From: Acidimicrobiales bacterium
GTDB taxonomy: Bacteria; Actinomycetota; Acidimicrobiia; Acidimicrobiales; JAUJNH01
Assembly (NCBI GenBank): GCA_030448245.1
Contig: JAUJNH010000004.1
Coordinates: forward strand, 1 to 64,000
Reading direction: 5' to 3'
Length of the DNA: 64,000 nt
Part shown: positions 8,523 through 16,788 of the stretch, piece by piece
How positions within the stretch are numbered: the stretch's first letter is position 1
Layout of the letters: the number at the start of each line of letters is the position of its first letter
Made by a program: the position numbers and the translations under genes
Notes under the pieces: generated by a model
Told to the model about the DNA's origin: nothing
The model's input: the letters and a program-made list of their open reading frames with translations, nothing else
Databases searched by the model: none

Positions 8523-10010
8523 TCAGGCCCGCACCTCTCGCAGCTCGTCCACCCGCTCGGCCGCCAGGCGACCCGAGAGCAGGACGATGGGCACGCCGAC
8601 GCCCGGCTGGGTGCCCGAGCCGACGAAGACCACGCCGGGCACGCGCTTGTCGACGTTCCTGGCCCGGAAGGGACCCGTCTGCATGAACCGGTGGGACATC
8701 GAGAACGGGGCGCCGTTCTCCATGCCGAGGCGCTCCCAGTCCATCGGGTCGAGGAACCGCTCGACCACGACGTCGTCGACCGGGTAGCCGTGCGACCTGA
8801 CCTGCCCGACGAGGCGCTCCTTCACCCGATCGCGCTCGAAGGTCCAGTCGGGGCGGCCGCCCAGGTGGGGCGTGGGCTCGAGGGCGTAGATCGTGGTGCA
8901 GCCCTCGGGGGCCAACGTCGGGTCGGTGTGGTTCTGGAGGCTGACCAGGATCGAGGGGTCCGGCTGCAGGTTGCCGTCGCCGATCAGGGCCTTGAAGGCG
9001 CTGTCGTAGTCGCCGAAGTGGATGTTGTGGTGAGCCACCCCGGCCGGCGGTGCCCCTCGCACCCCGGCCAGCCACAGCGCGCACGACGGCGAGTACTCGG
9101 CCTTGCGCACCCGGATGGGCAGCGTCACCTCGGGCAGCAGGGTGCGGTACGCCACCGGCAGGTCGGGGTTCAGGACCACGGCGTCGGCCCGAACCAGCTC
9201 GCCGTCGGCCAGCCGCACCCCGATGGCCGGGCCGCTGGTCCCGGCCCGCCGCACCACGCGGTCGACCTCGACGCCGTAGCGGAAGCTGACGCCGGCCTTC
9301 CCGGCCGCCGCCGCCAGCCCCCGGGAGATGGCGTGCATCCCCCCCTGGGGCGCGAAGACGCCCTCGACGGTGTCCATGTACGTGATGACCGAGTACACGG
9401 CCAGGGCGTCGAACGGCGACAGCCCGGCGTAGAGCGACTGGAACGAGAACAGCTGCACCAGGCGGGGGTCGTCGAAGTACGACTGGACGACCTTGGCCAG
9501 GTTGCGGAAGCCGCCCAGCCGCACCAGGTCGAGCGCCGGCCACAGGGGCTTGGCGATCGACAGGGGGCTCTCGAAGTTGCGGTCGATGAAGTCGGGCAGC
9601 ACCCGGCGCTCGAGGCGGGTGAGCCAGTCGCAGAACCGGCCGAACGCCTCGGCCTCCTTGGTGCCGCACTCGCGGCGGATCTCCTCGGTCATGGCCGGGC
9701 GACCGTGGCGCACCCGCATCTCGCCGCCCACCGACTCGGGGAAGGTGGCCCGGTACATCGGGTCGACCGGTTGGAGCGTGAGGTGGTCGGCCATGTCGGC
9801 ACCGGCCGCCGCGAACACCTCGGCCAGGATCCCGGTCATGGTGAGCACCGAAGGCCCGGTGTCGATGCGGAAGCCTTCGGACTCCCACAGCCCGCACCGC
9901 CCTCCGGGCACGTCCTGGCGCTCGAGGACGACCACCTCGTGGCCCGCCCCGGCCAGGTGGCACGCAGCCGACAGCCCACCCAGCCCGGCACCGACGACAG
10001 CCACCTGCAT
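8523..10010 (-). CDS. crtI: Phytoene desaturase (CrtI family FAD oxidoreductase)
   Basis: A 495-residue FAD-dependent desaturase. The N-terminal dinucleotide fold GAGLGGLSAACHLAGAGHEV is followed by RQDVPGGRCG and the GPSVLTM segment of CrtI. The C-terminal FAD motif GTQPGVGVPIVLLSG is complete. The family converts phytoene to zeta-carotene, neurosporene or lycopene; the number of desaturations cannot be read from sequence. The ATG at 10008-10010 is immediately before the glycine-rich motif as expected. It is read into crtB and diverges from the membrane protein at 10065 with 54 bases between starts. Confidence 0.94.
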   Translation of the reverse strand: MQVAVVGAGLGGLSAACHLAGAGHEVVVLERQDVPGGRCGLWESEGFRIDTGPSVLTMTGILAEVFAAAGADMADHLTLQPVDPMYRATFPESVGGEMRVRHGRPAMTEEIRRECGTKEAEAFGRFCDWLTRLERRVLPDFIDRNFESPLSIAKPLWPALDLVRLGGFRNLAKVVQSYFDDPRLVQLFSFQSLYAGLSPFDALAVYSVITYMDTVEGVFAPQGGMHAISRGLAAAAGKAGVSFRYGVEVDRVVRRAGTSGPAIGVRLADGELVRADAVVLNPDLPVAYRTLLPEVTLPIRVRKAEYSPSCALWLAGVRGAPPAGVAHHNIHFGDYDSAFKALIGDGNLQPDPSILVSLQNHTDPTLAPEGCTTIYALEPTPHLGGRPDWTFERDRVKERLVGQVRSHGYPVDDVVVERFLDPMDWERLGMENGAPFSMSHRFMQTGPFRARNVDKRVPGVVFVGSGTQPGVGVPIVLLSGRLAAERVDELREVRA

Positions 10011-10064
10011 CGGGCCATGCTCCCCGAGCCCGGTCGCTTGTGCAACGTCGGTACCGTCGGGGCG

Positions 10065-11099
10065 ATGAGACGGGGTCGCTCCCTGCTCGTGGCCTGGCTG
10101 GTGGCCGCGGCGGCGATGGCTTCCTCGACCGCCGTCCCGGCGGCGGCCAGCCACCAGAACGACGAGCTCGAGATCATCGTGGCCCTCAACGCTGCGGGCG
10201 GCGACAAGATCAGCGTGCTGGACATCGCCAGCGCCCCGGACGTGAACGTCGAGCTGGCCTCGGAGGTCGCGATCTCGCTCGACCGGCCGGCCGGCTCGTT
10301 CCGGACCTCCGAGGACCTGGAGGGGGGCTACATCCACCCCGACCGGAAGCTGGCCCAGCCGGATGGCCGGGGCGGCCTGAGCTACGCCCTCGACACCGGC
10401 AAGCTGCAGGTGCTCGCCCAGAAGGAGGGCTACGAGGCCGTCATCGTCGTGGTGTGCACCCCGCAGGTCCGCCAGCTCGTCGACGCCCTGGTGGCGCCGC
10501 AGCAGGCGCCCTCCCCGCCCTCCGGGAGCCGCTGCCGGGGCTGGTACCAGCCGGTCGAGGCCGCGCCCATCAGGGCCGTCGTGCAGCTGCTGCCCGACCG
10601 GGGCCGCTACCCATGGGCGGTGGCCAGGGTGGCGGGCGCCGCCGCCATCGCCTTCGCCCTCCTCGGGCTCGGTGCCACGGCCCTGCGCCGCGGCCCGCTG
10701 CGGCACCGGTCGATGGCCTCGTGGCTGGTGGCGCTTGGCGCGGCCGGCGCCGTGGCTCCACTGGGTTGGGCGGCGGTCTCGATGATCCTGTGGCTCAGAG
10801 GCCCCCCTGCCGACCCGATGCTCCTCGGCGGCGGGACCGTCGGTGAGCAGGTGGCCAGGACGCTCGTGCCCGGCCTGTCCTTCCTCGTCCCGGCCCTGCT
10901 GCCGGCCGTCGTCCTGCTCAGCGCGAAGCGCAAGCCGCCGCCGCCCCCCGCCCCGGCCGCTCCCGCCGCCGCCCCCACGTGGTGGCCCACCCCGTGGTGG
11001 GGGCAGTGGGCGGCCCAGGGAGCTCGGCCTCCGGGACCCGCTCAGCCGCCGGCGCCCGGTGCGCCGCCGGGGCCGGTGCCTCCTGACGCCGGCGGCTGA
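10065..11099 (+). CDS. Exported multi-pass membrane protein, unknown family
   Basis: A 344-residue protein I do not recognise. A signal peptide (MRRGRSLLVAWL onward, probable cleavage after Ala-Ala-Ala-Ser) is followed by a soluble domain of about 165 residues with two cysteines, then three hydrophobic segments near residues 190-210, 222-245 and 260-285, and a cytoplasmic or extracellular tail very rich in proline and alanine. TACCGT at 10052-10057 precedes the ATG by seven bases. It sits between crtI and the prenyl synthase on the opposite strand, so a link with carotenoids is only positional. Confidence 0.72.
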   Translation: MRRGRSLLVAWLVAAAAMASSTAVPAAASHQNDELEIIVALNAAGGDKISVLDIASAPDVNVELASEVAISLDRPAGSFRTSEDLEGGYIHPDRKLAQPDGRGGLSYALDTGKLQVLAQKEGYEAVIVVVCTPQVRQLVDALVAPQQAPSPPSGSRCRGWYQPVEAAPIRAVVQLLPDRGRYPWAVARVAGAAAIAFALLGLGATALRRGPLRHRSMASWLVALGAAGAVAPLGWAAVSMILWLRGPPADPMLLGGGTVGEQVARTLVPGLSFLVPALLPAVVLLSAKRKPPPPPAPAAPAAAPTWWPTPWWGQWAAQGARPPGPAQPPAPGAPPGPVPPDAGG

Positions 11100-11154
11100 C
11101 CGCGGGCCGCTCGTCCAGTGGGCGATGTGTCCGGCCGGCTCGGCCCGCCGGGCC

Positions 11155-12222
11155 TCAGTGGTCGCGGCCGACGATGAAGGCGGCGATCTCGGCCAGGGCG
11201 GTGCGGGCCTCACCGGTGAGGGGCAGCTCGGCCGCCCTCTCGAGGGCCGCGGCGGCCAGCTGGCCCACCGCCGCCTCGACCTCGGCCCTGGCGCCCGTCG
11301 ACTCGAGGACGGCCAGGATGGCCAGGACCTCGTCGTCGGCCAGGTCGTCGGCACCGACCCGGCTGTGCAGCAGGTCGAGATCACGGCCGGTCGAGCGCTC
11401 GAGGGCCAGCGCCAGCAACCGGGTCGGCTTGCCCTCTCGCAGGTCGTCGCCCACCGGCTTGCCGGTGCGGCGGGGATCGCCAAAGGCGCCGAGCAGGTCG
11501 TCGACCAGCTGGAACGCCTCGCCCAGCGGGAGCCCGTAGTCGCTGAGGGCGGCTCGGGTGCGGTCGTCGACCGCCCCGCTCAGGGCAGCCCCCAGGTGGA
11601 GGGGCCGCTCGACGGTGTACTTGGCCGTCTTGTAGGTGCAGATCCGCTGGGCCGACTCGACGGTGGGCGCGGCCATGGCCGTGTGGAGCATGTCGAGGTA
11701 CTGGCCGACGTTCACCTCGAGGCGCAGCTCGTCCCAGACCTCCCACGCCGGTCGTGGCGCTCCGCCCAGCAGCCGGTCGGCCAGGACGAAGGCCAGGTCG
11801 CCGACCAGGATGGCTGCCCCCTCGCCGAAGCGGCGGCCCTCGCCCCGCCAACGGGCGGAGCGGTGCCGGCGCTCAAAGGCGACGTGCACCGTGGGCAGGC
11901 CGCGCCGGGTGCCCGAGCCGTCCATCACGTCGTCGTGAACGAGGGCGAAGCAGTGCAGCAGCTCGAGAGCGGCGCTGGCCTCAACCCACAGCGGGTCGGT
12001 CGGGTCGCCGCCCGTGCCGACGAAGCCCCAGTGGCAGAAGGCGGGGCGCAGCCGCTTGCCCCCACCCAGGACGAACGAGCGCAGGGCGTCGAGCGGGGGC
12101 TCGAGATCGGCGTCGAAGTCGGCCCACCGGGCCACCTCCGCGTCGAGCAGGGCCCCCAGGCGGGTGTCGACCGCCTTGGCCACCTCGGCCAGCCAGGCCG
12201 GGGCAGGGGCGACGGGGGTCAT
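11155..12222 (-). CDS. crtE: Polyprenyl (geranylgeranyl) diphosphate synthase
   Basis: A 355-residue trans-prenyl diphosphate synthase. The GGKRLRP segment, the first aspartate-rich motif HDDVMD with downstream RRG, and the second motif QLVDDLLGAFGD are all visible, as is KPVGDDLREGKPT. In actinobacteria this subgroup makes geranylgeranyl diphosphate, which fits the crtB and crtI genes downstream on the same strand; farnesyl synthase is an alternative. A TAGGCT box sits eight bases before the ATG at 12222. A plus-strand membrane gene separates it from crtI, so transcription is probably separate. Confidence 0.9.
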   Translation of the reverse strand: MTPVAPAPAWLAEVAKAVDTRLGALLDAEVARWADFDADLEPPLDALRSFVLGGGKRLRPAFCHWGFVGTGGDPTDPLWVEASAALELLHCFALVHDDVMDGSGTRRGLPTVHVAFERRHRSARWRGEGRRFGEGAAILVGDLAFVLADRLLGGAPRPAWEVWDELRLEVNVGQYLDMLHTAMAAPTVESAQRICTYKTAKYTVERPLHLGAALSGAVDDRTRAALSDYGLPLGEAFQLVDDLLGAFGDPRRTGKPVGDDLREGKPTRLLALALERSTGRDLDLLHSRVGADDLADDEVLAILAVLESTGARAEVEAAVGQLAAAALERAAELPLTGEARTALAEIAAFIVGRDH

Positions 12223-12266
12223 CAGCGCGGAGCCTAAACCCGGCCCGGGCGCAACTCCGTGGCCGC

Positions 12267-12437
12267 TCAGGCCCGCCGCACCGCCGACCAGCCCCGCAGC
12301 AGCGCCCCGAGCTCGGTCTGGGTGGCGTGGCGCGGGCAGGCCAGGCCGGTGCGCTCGGGGCCTCCGCCTCGCAGCTCGACCCGGACCCGGGTGCTGCGCT
12401 CGCACCCTGGCGCCTCGCACCTCCCGACCACGTCCAC
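12267..12437 (-). CDS. Small putative zinc-binding protein
   Basis: A 56-codon frame on the minus strand just upstream of the prenyl synthase, starting at GTG 12437. It has a Cys-x4-Cys pair (RCEAPGCERS) and a later Cys-Pro-Arg-His (ACPRH), an arrangement that could bind one zinc ion. Codon usage is like that of neighbouring genes. No family name can be given. The stop lies 45 bases before the start of the prenyl synthase, so co-transcription is possible. Overlapping frames are longer but show no domain features. Confidence 0.42.
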   Translation of the reverse strand: MDVVGRCEAPGCERSTRVRVELRGGGPERTGLACPRHATQTELGALLRGWSAVRRA

Positions 12438-12495
12438 GGCCCAGAGGATGCCCGACCGGTGTGACCGGAACGTGGATCCCGGCGCGGCGACCGGA

Positions 12496-13497
12496 CTAGA
12501 CGAGGGGGCGACCCTGCTCCGGTCGCTCGCTCGGGGCCTCTTCCCGGGGCGGCCCTGGCCCGGCCTCGACGGTCGCCGGTCGGCTGTCCGGGCTGACCGG
12601 GCCGACCGGGAGCCCTCGCTCGCCGCCTCGGACCGGCTCGGCCTCGGGCGGGACGTGGCGAGGTCGGGAGGTCACCCTGCTCACCGCCCAGGTGCAGAGG
12701 AGGCCGCCGAGGAGCCAGCCGCCCAGGAGGGTGACGGCTCCGCCCACCGCGTCCAGCCAGTAGTGGTTGGCCGTGGCGATGATGGCCACCAGCGTGATGA
12801 CGGGGTGGGCGAGCGCGAGGGCGCGCCCCCACGAGCTGCGCAGGCGGGGCCACAGCGCCAGGCACACCCACAGGCTCCAGGCGAAGTGGAGGCTGGGCAT
12901 GGCGGCGTACTGGTTCGACAGCTTGGCGATGGCGCCGTCCTCGAAGTTCCAGAGACCGCCGATGGTGTGGAGGGTGTCCTGGTAGGACCCCACGTCGAAC
13001 TCGCGGCTGATGAGCCGGGGGGGCATCAGGGGGAAGGCGACGAAGCCGACCAGGCCCAGGAGCGTGGTGCACGCCAGCGACCAGCGCCAGCGGGGGTAGC
13101 GGTCGGGGTGGCGGACGTAGAGCCACATCAGGACGCCGGCCGTCACGACGAAGTGCGCCGTGCCGTAGTACACGTTCAAGGCCTTGATCAGCGGCCGGGC
13201 GGCCAGGAAGAGCTTCTGGATCGACTCCTCGTGGTACAGCCCGACCGCCCGCTCCAGCTTGATGACGACCCGGGCGTTGCGGAAGGCGTGGGTCGGTGAG
13301 GTCGAGCCCGATCCCTGGGTGTTGCGGGCCAGCGAGTACAGCTCGTAGAAGACGGCGATGGTGAGGATCTCGCGCCACCAGTGCAGGCGCGGCCGACCCA
13401 GGAGCCGCCCACCGACGGGCTGGGCCGTGCCTCCGCGGTGCAGTGCCAGCTTCGTCTCCTTCCAGGCCGCGGCGTAGGTTAGGCCCCGGTGCAACAC
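12496..13497 (-). CDS. PAP2 superfamily membrane phosphatase (PAP2_3/Aur1-like)
   Basis: About 333 residues with several hydrophobic segments. The phosphatase signature is split as usual: AMPSLHFAWSL holds the catalytic PSLH motif and NHYWLDAVGGA holds the His-x3-Asp motif. The family removes or transfers phosphate on lipid head groups, including inositol phosphoceramide synthase-like enzymes. The tail of about 60 residues is charged and proline-rich. The GTG at 13497 is the first start downstream of a stop but overlaps by nine bases the start of the divergent lipoprotein gene, so one of the two starts is likely to lie further in. Confidence 0.8.
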   Translation of the reverse strand: MLHRGLTYAAAWKETKLALHRGGTAQPVGGRLLGRPRLHWWREILTIAVFYELYSLARNTQGSGSTSPTHAFRNARVVIKLERAVGLYHEESIQKLFLAARPLIKALNVYYGTAHFVVTAGVLMWLYVRHPDRYPRWRWSLACTTLLGLVGFVAFPLMPPRLISREFDVGSYQDTLHTIGGLWNFEDGAIAKLSNQYAAMPSLHFAWSLWVCLALWPRLRSSWGRALALAHPVITLVAIIATANHYWLDAVGGAVTLLGGWLLGGLLCTWAVSRVTSRPRHVPPEAEPVRGGERGLPVGPVSPDSRPATVEAGPGPPREEAPSERPEQGRPLV

Positions 13498-14217
13498 GAT
13501 GCCGGGCAGTTCGGTGGTGTCGTTGTGGCGCTCCTGGCCCTGGTGGTCGGCTGCGGCCGCACCTCGCCGACGGGCTCGCCGACCGAGGTGGTGGGGGCGG
13601 CCCCGGACGCCACCGTCGCCGCCGGCCCGGCCCAGATCACGATCGAGCGGTTCGGGCTGCGGGCCGAGGGCGTGGTCGACCTGGCCCGGGCAGCGACCCG
13701 GCTGACGGTGACCGACGCCAGCACGCCCGGGGCGGCGCCGGTCGAGGTGCTGGCCGTGGGCGACCGGGCCTGGTCGAGGCCGGTCGGCACGTCCGCCTGG
13801 ACCGCCGCCGACCCGGAAGCGGCCGGCCTCCTCAGCCTGCCGGGCGGGCTGCGCTCGGGTGACCCCCGGTCGGCGGTCGACCTGGTCCGGGGCGCCTCCC
13901 GGGTCACGGTGTTCGGTGGGCTGCAGGTCCAGGCCACCTCCACGATCCGCTACGACGTGTTCAGCGACCCCGTGGCCGCCTCCCGCGCCGCCAGCCCGGC
14001 CACGGCGCCGCGCCTGCTGGCCCTCGCCGGCCAGGTCAGCCACAGCATCCGGGTCGACGTCTACGTCGACGGTGACCGCCGGATCCGGCGGCTGGAGGTG
14101 CCCGAGGACCTCCGCAGCGCCACCCCGGTCACCCGGCCCGACACCAACCGGGTCAGCGCCACGATCGACTTCGTCCGCTTCGGGGTGGAACCCGGCGACC
14201 TCAGCCCGCCCGCCTGA
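13489..14217 (+). CDS. Putative lipoprotein, unknown function
   Basis: A 242-residue protein with a short hydrophobic N terminus ending in the lipobox LVVGC, giving a predicted lipidated cysteine near residue 22. The mature part is rich in threonine, valine and arginine and resembles LppX/LprG-type or DUF-like beta-rich lipoproteins, with segments such as ITIERFGLRAEGVVDLARA, but no family is certain. The n-region lacks lysine or arginine, which is unusual. The GTG at 13489 has TAGGTT eight bases upstream. It converges on the zinc protease gene, leaving 12 bases between the stops. Confidence 0.65.
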   Translation: MQHDAGQFGGVVVALLALVVGCGRTSPTGSPTEVVGAAPDATVAAGPAQITIERFGLRAEGVVDLARAATRLTVTDASTPGAAPVEVLAVGDRAWSRPVGTSAWTAADPEAAGLLSLPGGLRSGDPRSAVDLVRGASRVTVFGGLQVQATSTIRYDVFSDPVAASRAASPATAPRLLALAGQVSHSIRVDVYVDGDRRIRRLEVPEDLRSATPVTRPDTNRVSATIDFVRFGVEPGDLSPPA

Positions 14218-14229
14218 GCCCTTCCGCCC

Positions 14230-15240
14230 CTACCGGGGGTTCGAGCCGAAGCCGGCCCCGGCCCGGATGGCAGCCAGGTCCCGCTCGTCCTGGGCGTCGA
14301 AGCGGTCGCTGGCCCCACCGAAGAGCGAGCCGAGCACCGAGGGGTCGACCGCGTAGTACATGACGCTGCCCGGGTTGCTCGAGTGGCCCCCTCCGGCAGG
14401 GTCGTTGCGGGTGTCGGCCCTGCCCCGGTCGAGGTAGAGGTCGACCAGCCCGAGGAGGTGGCCGAGCTCGTGCACGGTGACCGTGGTGATGATCTGCTGG
14501 CCTGTCGACGCGTACCGGTCGGGGAAGGTGGCGAAGGTGTCGCCCCGGAAGGTGACGGCGAGGATGTTGGGGCTGCGGGCGTTCTGGCCGCGGACGAACA
14601 CCAGCCGCAGGACGAACCGGTCAGGCCCGCGCGGCACCTTGGCCGACCGGTCGGCCAGGGCCTCCAGCTCCGACTCGGTCCACCGCTTCCCGGCTGAGCC
14701 GGGCGGCAGCGGGGTGTGGACCTCGGAGACCGGCTTGGCGGAGTACCGCCGCAGGTCGGACAGCACCCGGTCGAGCGCCGGCCGGTTGGCGGACGCGCCC
14801 GGCTCCTCCAGGACCTCGACCACCAGCGACCGGGCCGGTGTCGGCTGCAGGATGAACCCGGCCGCCCCGCCGGGGGGGCCGTTGGCCGCCCGCAGGATCG
14901 CCAGCTCGGCCGAGCTGGTCGTCGGCGCCGGGGCGCGAGTGGCGGCCGTCCTGGGCGCGGCTTGGGTCGACCTGGCCGCCGAGGTCGAGGGAGGGGGCGT
15001 GGCGGCCGCCTCGGCCGGTCGGGTGGTGGTTGCGCCCGCCGTCGTCGACGGCCTGGTGGTGGCCGTGGTGTCGGGCTGGAGCCGATCGCCGGCCTCGCTC
15101 AGCCCGTCGTCGAACCTCGTCGCCCCGCCGCACCCCGCTGCCAGCACAGCGAGCACGAGCGCCACGAGCCAGGTCCTGGCCAGCGGTGCGGCGCGCCCGG
15201 CCGGCGACGACCTGGCGGAGACCTCCTCCCGAGCGGGCAC
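14230..15240 (-). CDS. Putative lipoprotein zinc metalloprotease (metzincin-like)
   Basis: A 336-residue protein with an N-terminal signal and lipobox (VLAVLAAGC), a Thr/Ala/Pro-rich linker of about 75 residues, and a C-terminal catalytic domain. The zinc site reads VHELGHLLGLVDL, i.e. HExxHxxGxxD, and the downstream SVMYYAVD is a candidate Met-turn, which together identify a metzincin related to matrixin or archaemetzincin-like peptidases. The protein would be anchored outside the membrane. The GTG at 15240 has TACGCT six bases upstream. No inhibitor or partner is encoded nearby, and substrate is unknown. Confidence 0.72.
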   Translation of the reverse strand: MPAREEVSARSSPAGRAAPLARTWLVALVLAVLAAGCGGATRFDDGLSEAGDRLQPDTTATTRPSTTAGATTTRPAEAAATPPPSTSAARSTQAAPRTAATRAPAPTTSSAELAILRAANGPPGGAAGFILQPTPARSLVVEVLEEPGASANRPALDRVLSDLRRYSAKPVSEVHTPLPPGSAGKRWTESELEALADRSAKVPRGPDRFVLRLVFVRGQNARSPNILAVTFRGDTFATFPDRYASTGQQIITTVTVHELGHLLGLVDLYLDRGRADTRNDPAGGGHSSNPGSVMYYAVDPSVLGSLFGGASDRFDAQDERDLAAIRAGAGFGSNPR

Positions 15241-15393
15241 GGCCGCAGCGTAGGGCCGTCGCCCGCCTTGCCGTCACCCGGGGCGGCGCCGGCGCGGCGC
15301 CTGCATTCGCCGAACTCGCCGCCGTGCGGCAGCGTGGTGGCGACCGAACGACGACCGGACCTGCGATGGCGGGCCCCATGCTGGAGGACGAGC

Positions 15394-16788
15394 GTGATCG
15401 ACGAGCAGGTGCTGGCGCGGGTGCTGGGGACGGCCCTGCGGGGCGGCGGGGAGTTCGCCGAGGTGTTCGCCGAGGACCGGCGCAGCTCGTCGGCCAGGCT
15501 CGAGGACGGGAAGATCGAGGAGCTCACCTCCGGGCGCGAGCGGGGGGCGGGCGTGCGGGTCGTGACGGGGCCGACCACCGGCTACGCCCACACCGCCGAC
15601 CTCTCCGAGGCCGGGCTGCTGGCCGCCGCCGAGGTGGCGTCGGCCGCGGCCAGGGTCAGCGGGGCCACCTCCCGGGTCGTCGACCTGGACCGTCGCACGC
15701 CACAGGGCAGCCAGGTCGTCGAGGAGCGGCCTGAGGACGTGGCCAAGGCCCGCAAGGTCGAGCTGCTCCTGGCAGCCGACGAGGCCGCCCGCCACGGCCG
15801 GCCGGCCGTCGCCCAGGTGTCGACCTCGACGTCGGACAACCGCCGCCGCACCCTCATCGCCAACAGCGACGGCCTGCTGGTCGAGGACGACGTCACCCGC
15901 ACCCGCTTCGGCGTCCAGTGCGTGGCCCAGGGCGACACCGGGCTGCAGACGGGCCACCGCTCCGTCGGCGCGTCGGTTGGCTTCGAGCTGTTCGACCGCT
16001 GGGATGTCGAGCAGCTGGCCGCCGAGGCGGCCGACACCGCCATCCGCAAGCTGGCCGCCCGGCCGGCGCCGGCCGGGGTGGTGCCCGTCGTGCTGGCCGC
16101 CGGCGGCGGCGGCGTCCTGTTCCACGAGGCCTGCGGCCACGGGCTCGAGGCCGACCTGGTCGAGAAGGACACCTCGGTGTTCCGCGGCCGGATCGGCACC
16201 CAGGTGGCGTCGAGCCTGGTGACCCTCATCGACGACGCCACCGTGGCCGGCGAGTGGGGGACGTTCGCGGTGGACGACGAGGGGGCGCCTGCCCAGCGCA
16301 CGGTCCTGATCCAGGACGGCGTCCTCCAGGACTACATGTGGGACCTGGTCCGGGCCCGCCGGGCCGGCCGCCCCTCCACCGGCAACGGCCGCCGCGAGAC
16401 GTACCAGCATCTGCCGATGGTGCGGATGACCAACACCTTCCTGGCCCCGAACCCGGGGACCACCCTCGACGACCTCATCGGCGAGGTCGAGCACGGCGTC
16501 TTCTGCAAGACGCTCGGGGGCGGGCAGGTCAACACCGCCACCGGCGACTTCGTGTTCGGGATGACCGAGGCCTTCCTCATCGAGGGCGGGCGGGTCACCG
16601 AGCCGCTGCGGGCCGCCAACCTGATCGGCAACGGGCCGCAGGCCCTGCTCGACATCGAGGGCCTGGCCGACGACTTCGACATGGGCTGGCCGGGCACCTG
16701 CGGCAAGGACGGCCAGGGCGTGCCGGTCGGGATGGGCATCCCGTCGCTGCGGGTCGGCGGCCTCACCGTCGGCGGCACCGCCCGATGA
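15394..16788 (+). CDS. tldD: TldD family metalloprotease
   Basis: A 464-residue TldD/PmbA family protein with the catalytic zinc motif HEACGH (HExxxH) in the segment GGVLFHEACGHGLEAD. TldD pairs with TldE to cleave unfolded peptides and, in E. coli, to mature microcin B17 and degrade antitoxin CcdA. GGAGG at 15383-15387 is seven bases before the GTG at 15394, which fixes the start. The stop overlaps the ATG of tldE (ATGA). No RiPP precursor or cyclodehydratase is visible in the flanks, so a housekeeping proteolytic role is the simplest reading. Confidence 0.92.
   Translation: MIDEQVLARVLGTALRGGGEFAEVFAEDRRSSSARLEDGKIEELTSGRERGAGVRVVTGPTTGYAHTADLSEAGLLAAAEVASAAARVSGATSRVVDLDRRTPQGSQVVEERPEDVAKARKVELLLAADEAARHGRPAVAQVSTSTSDNRRRTLIANSDGLLVEDDVTRTRFGVQCVAQGDTGLQTGHRSVGASVGFELFDRWDVEQLAAEAADTAIRKLAARPAPAGVVPVVLAAGGGGVLFHEACGHGLEADLVEKDTSVFRGRIGTQVASSLVTLIDDATVAGEWGTFAVDDEGAPAQRTVLIQDGVLQDYMWDLVRARRAGRPSTGNGRRETYQHLPMVRMTNTFLAPNPGTTLDDLIGEVEHGVFCKTLGGGQVNTATGDFVFGMTEAFLIEGGRVTEPLRAANLIGNGPQALLDIEGLADDFDMGWPGTCGKDGQGVPVGMGIPSLRVGGLTVGGTAR

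Noticed and set aside
8460-10062. Long plus-strand frame over crtI and crtB leading into the membrane protein at 10065
   Set aside because: It is antisense to two well-supported enzymes; only the part from ATG 10065 has a signal peptide and membrane helices.
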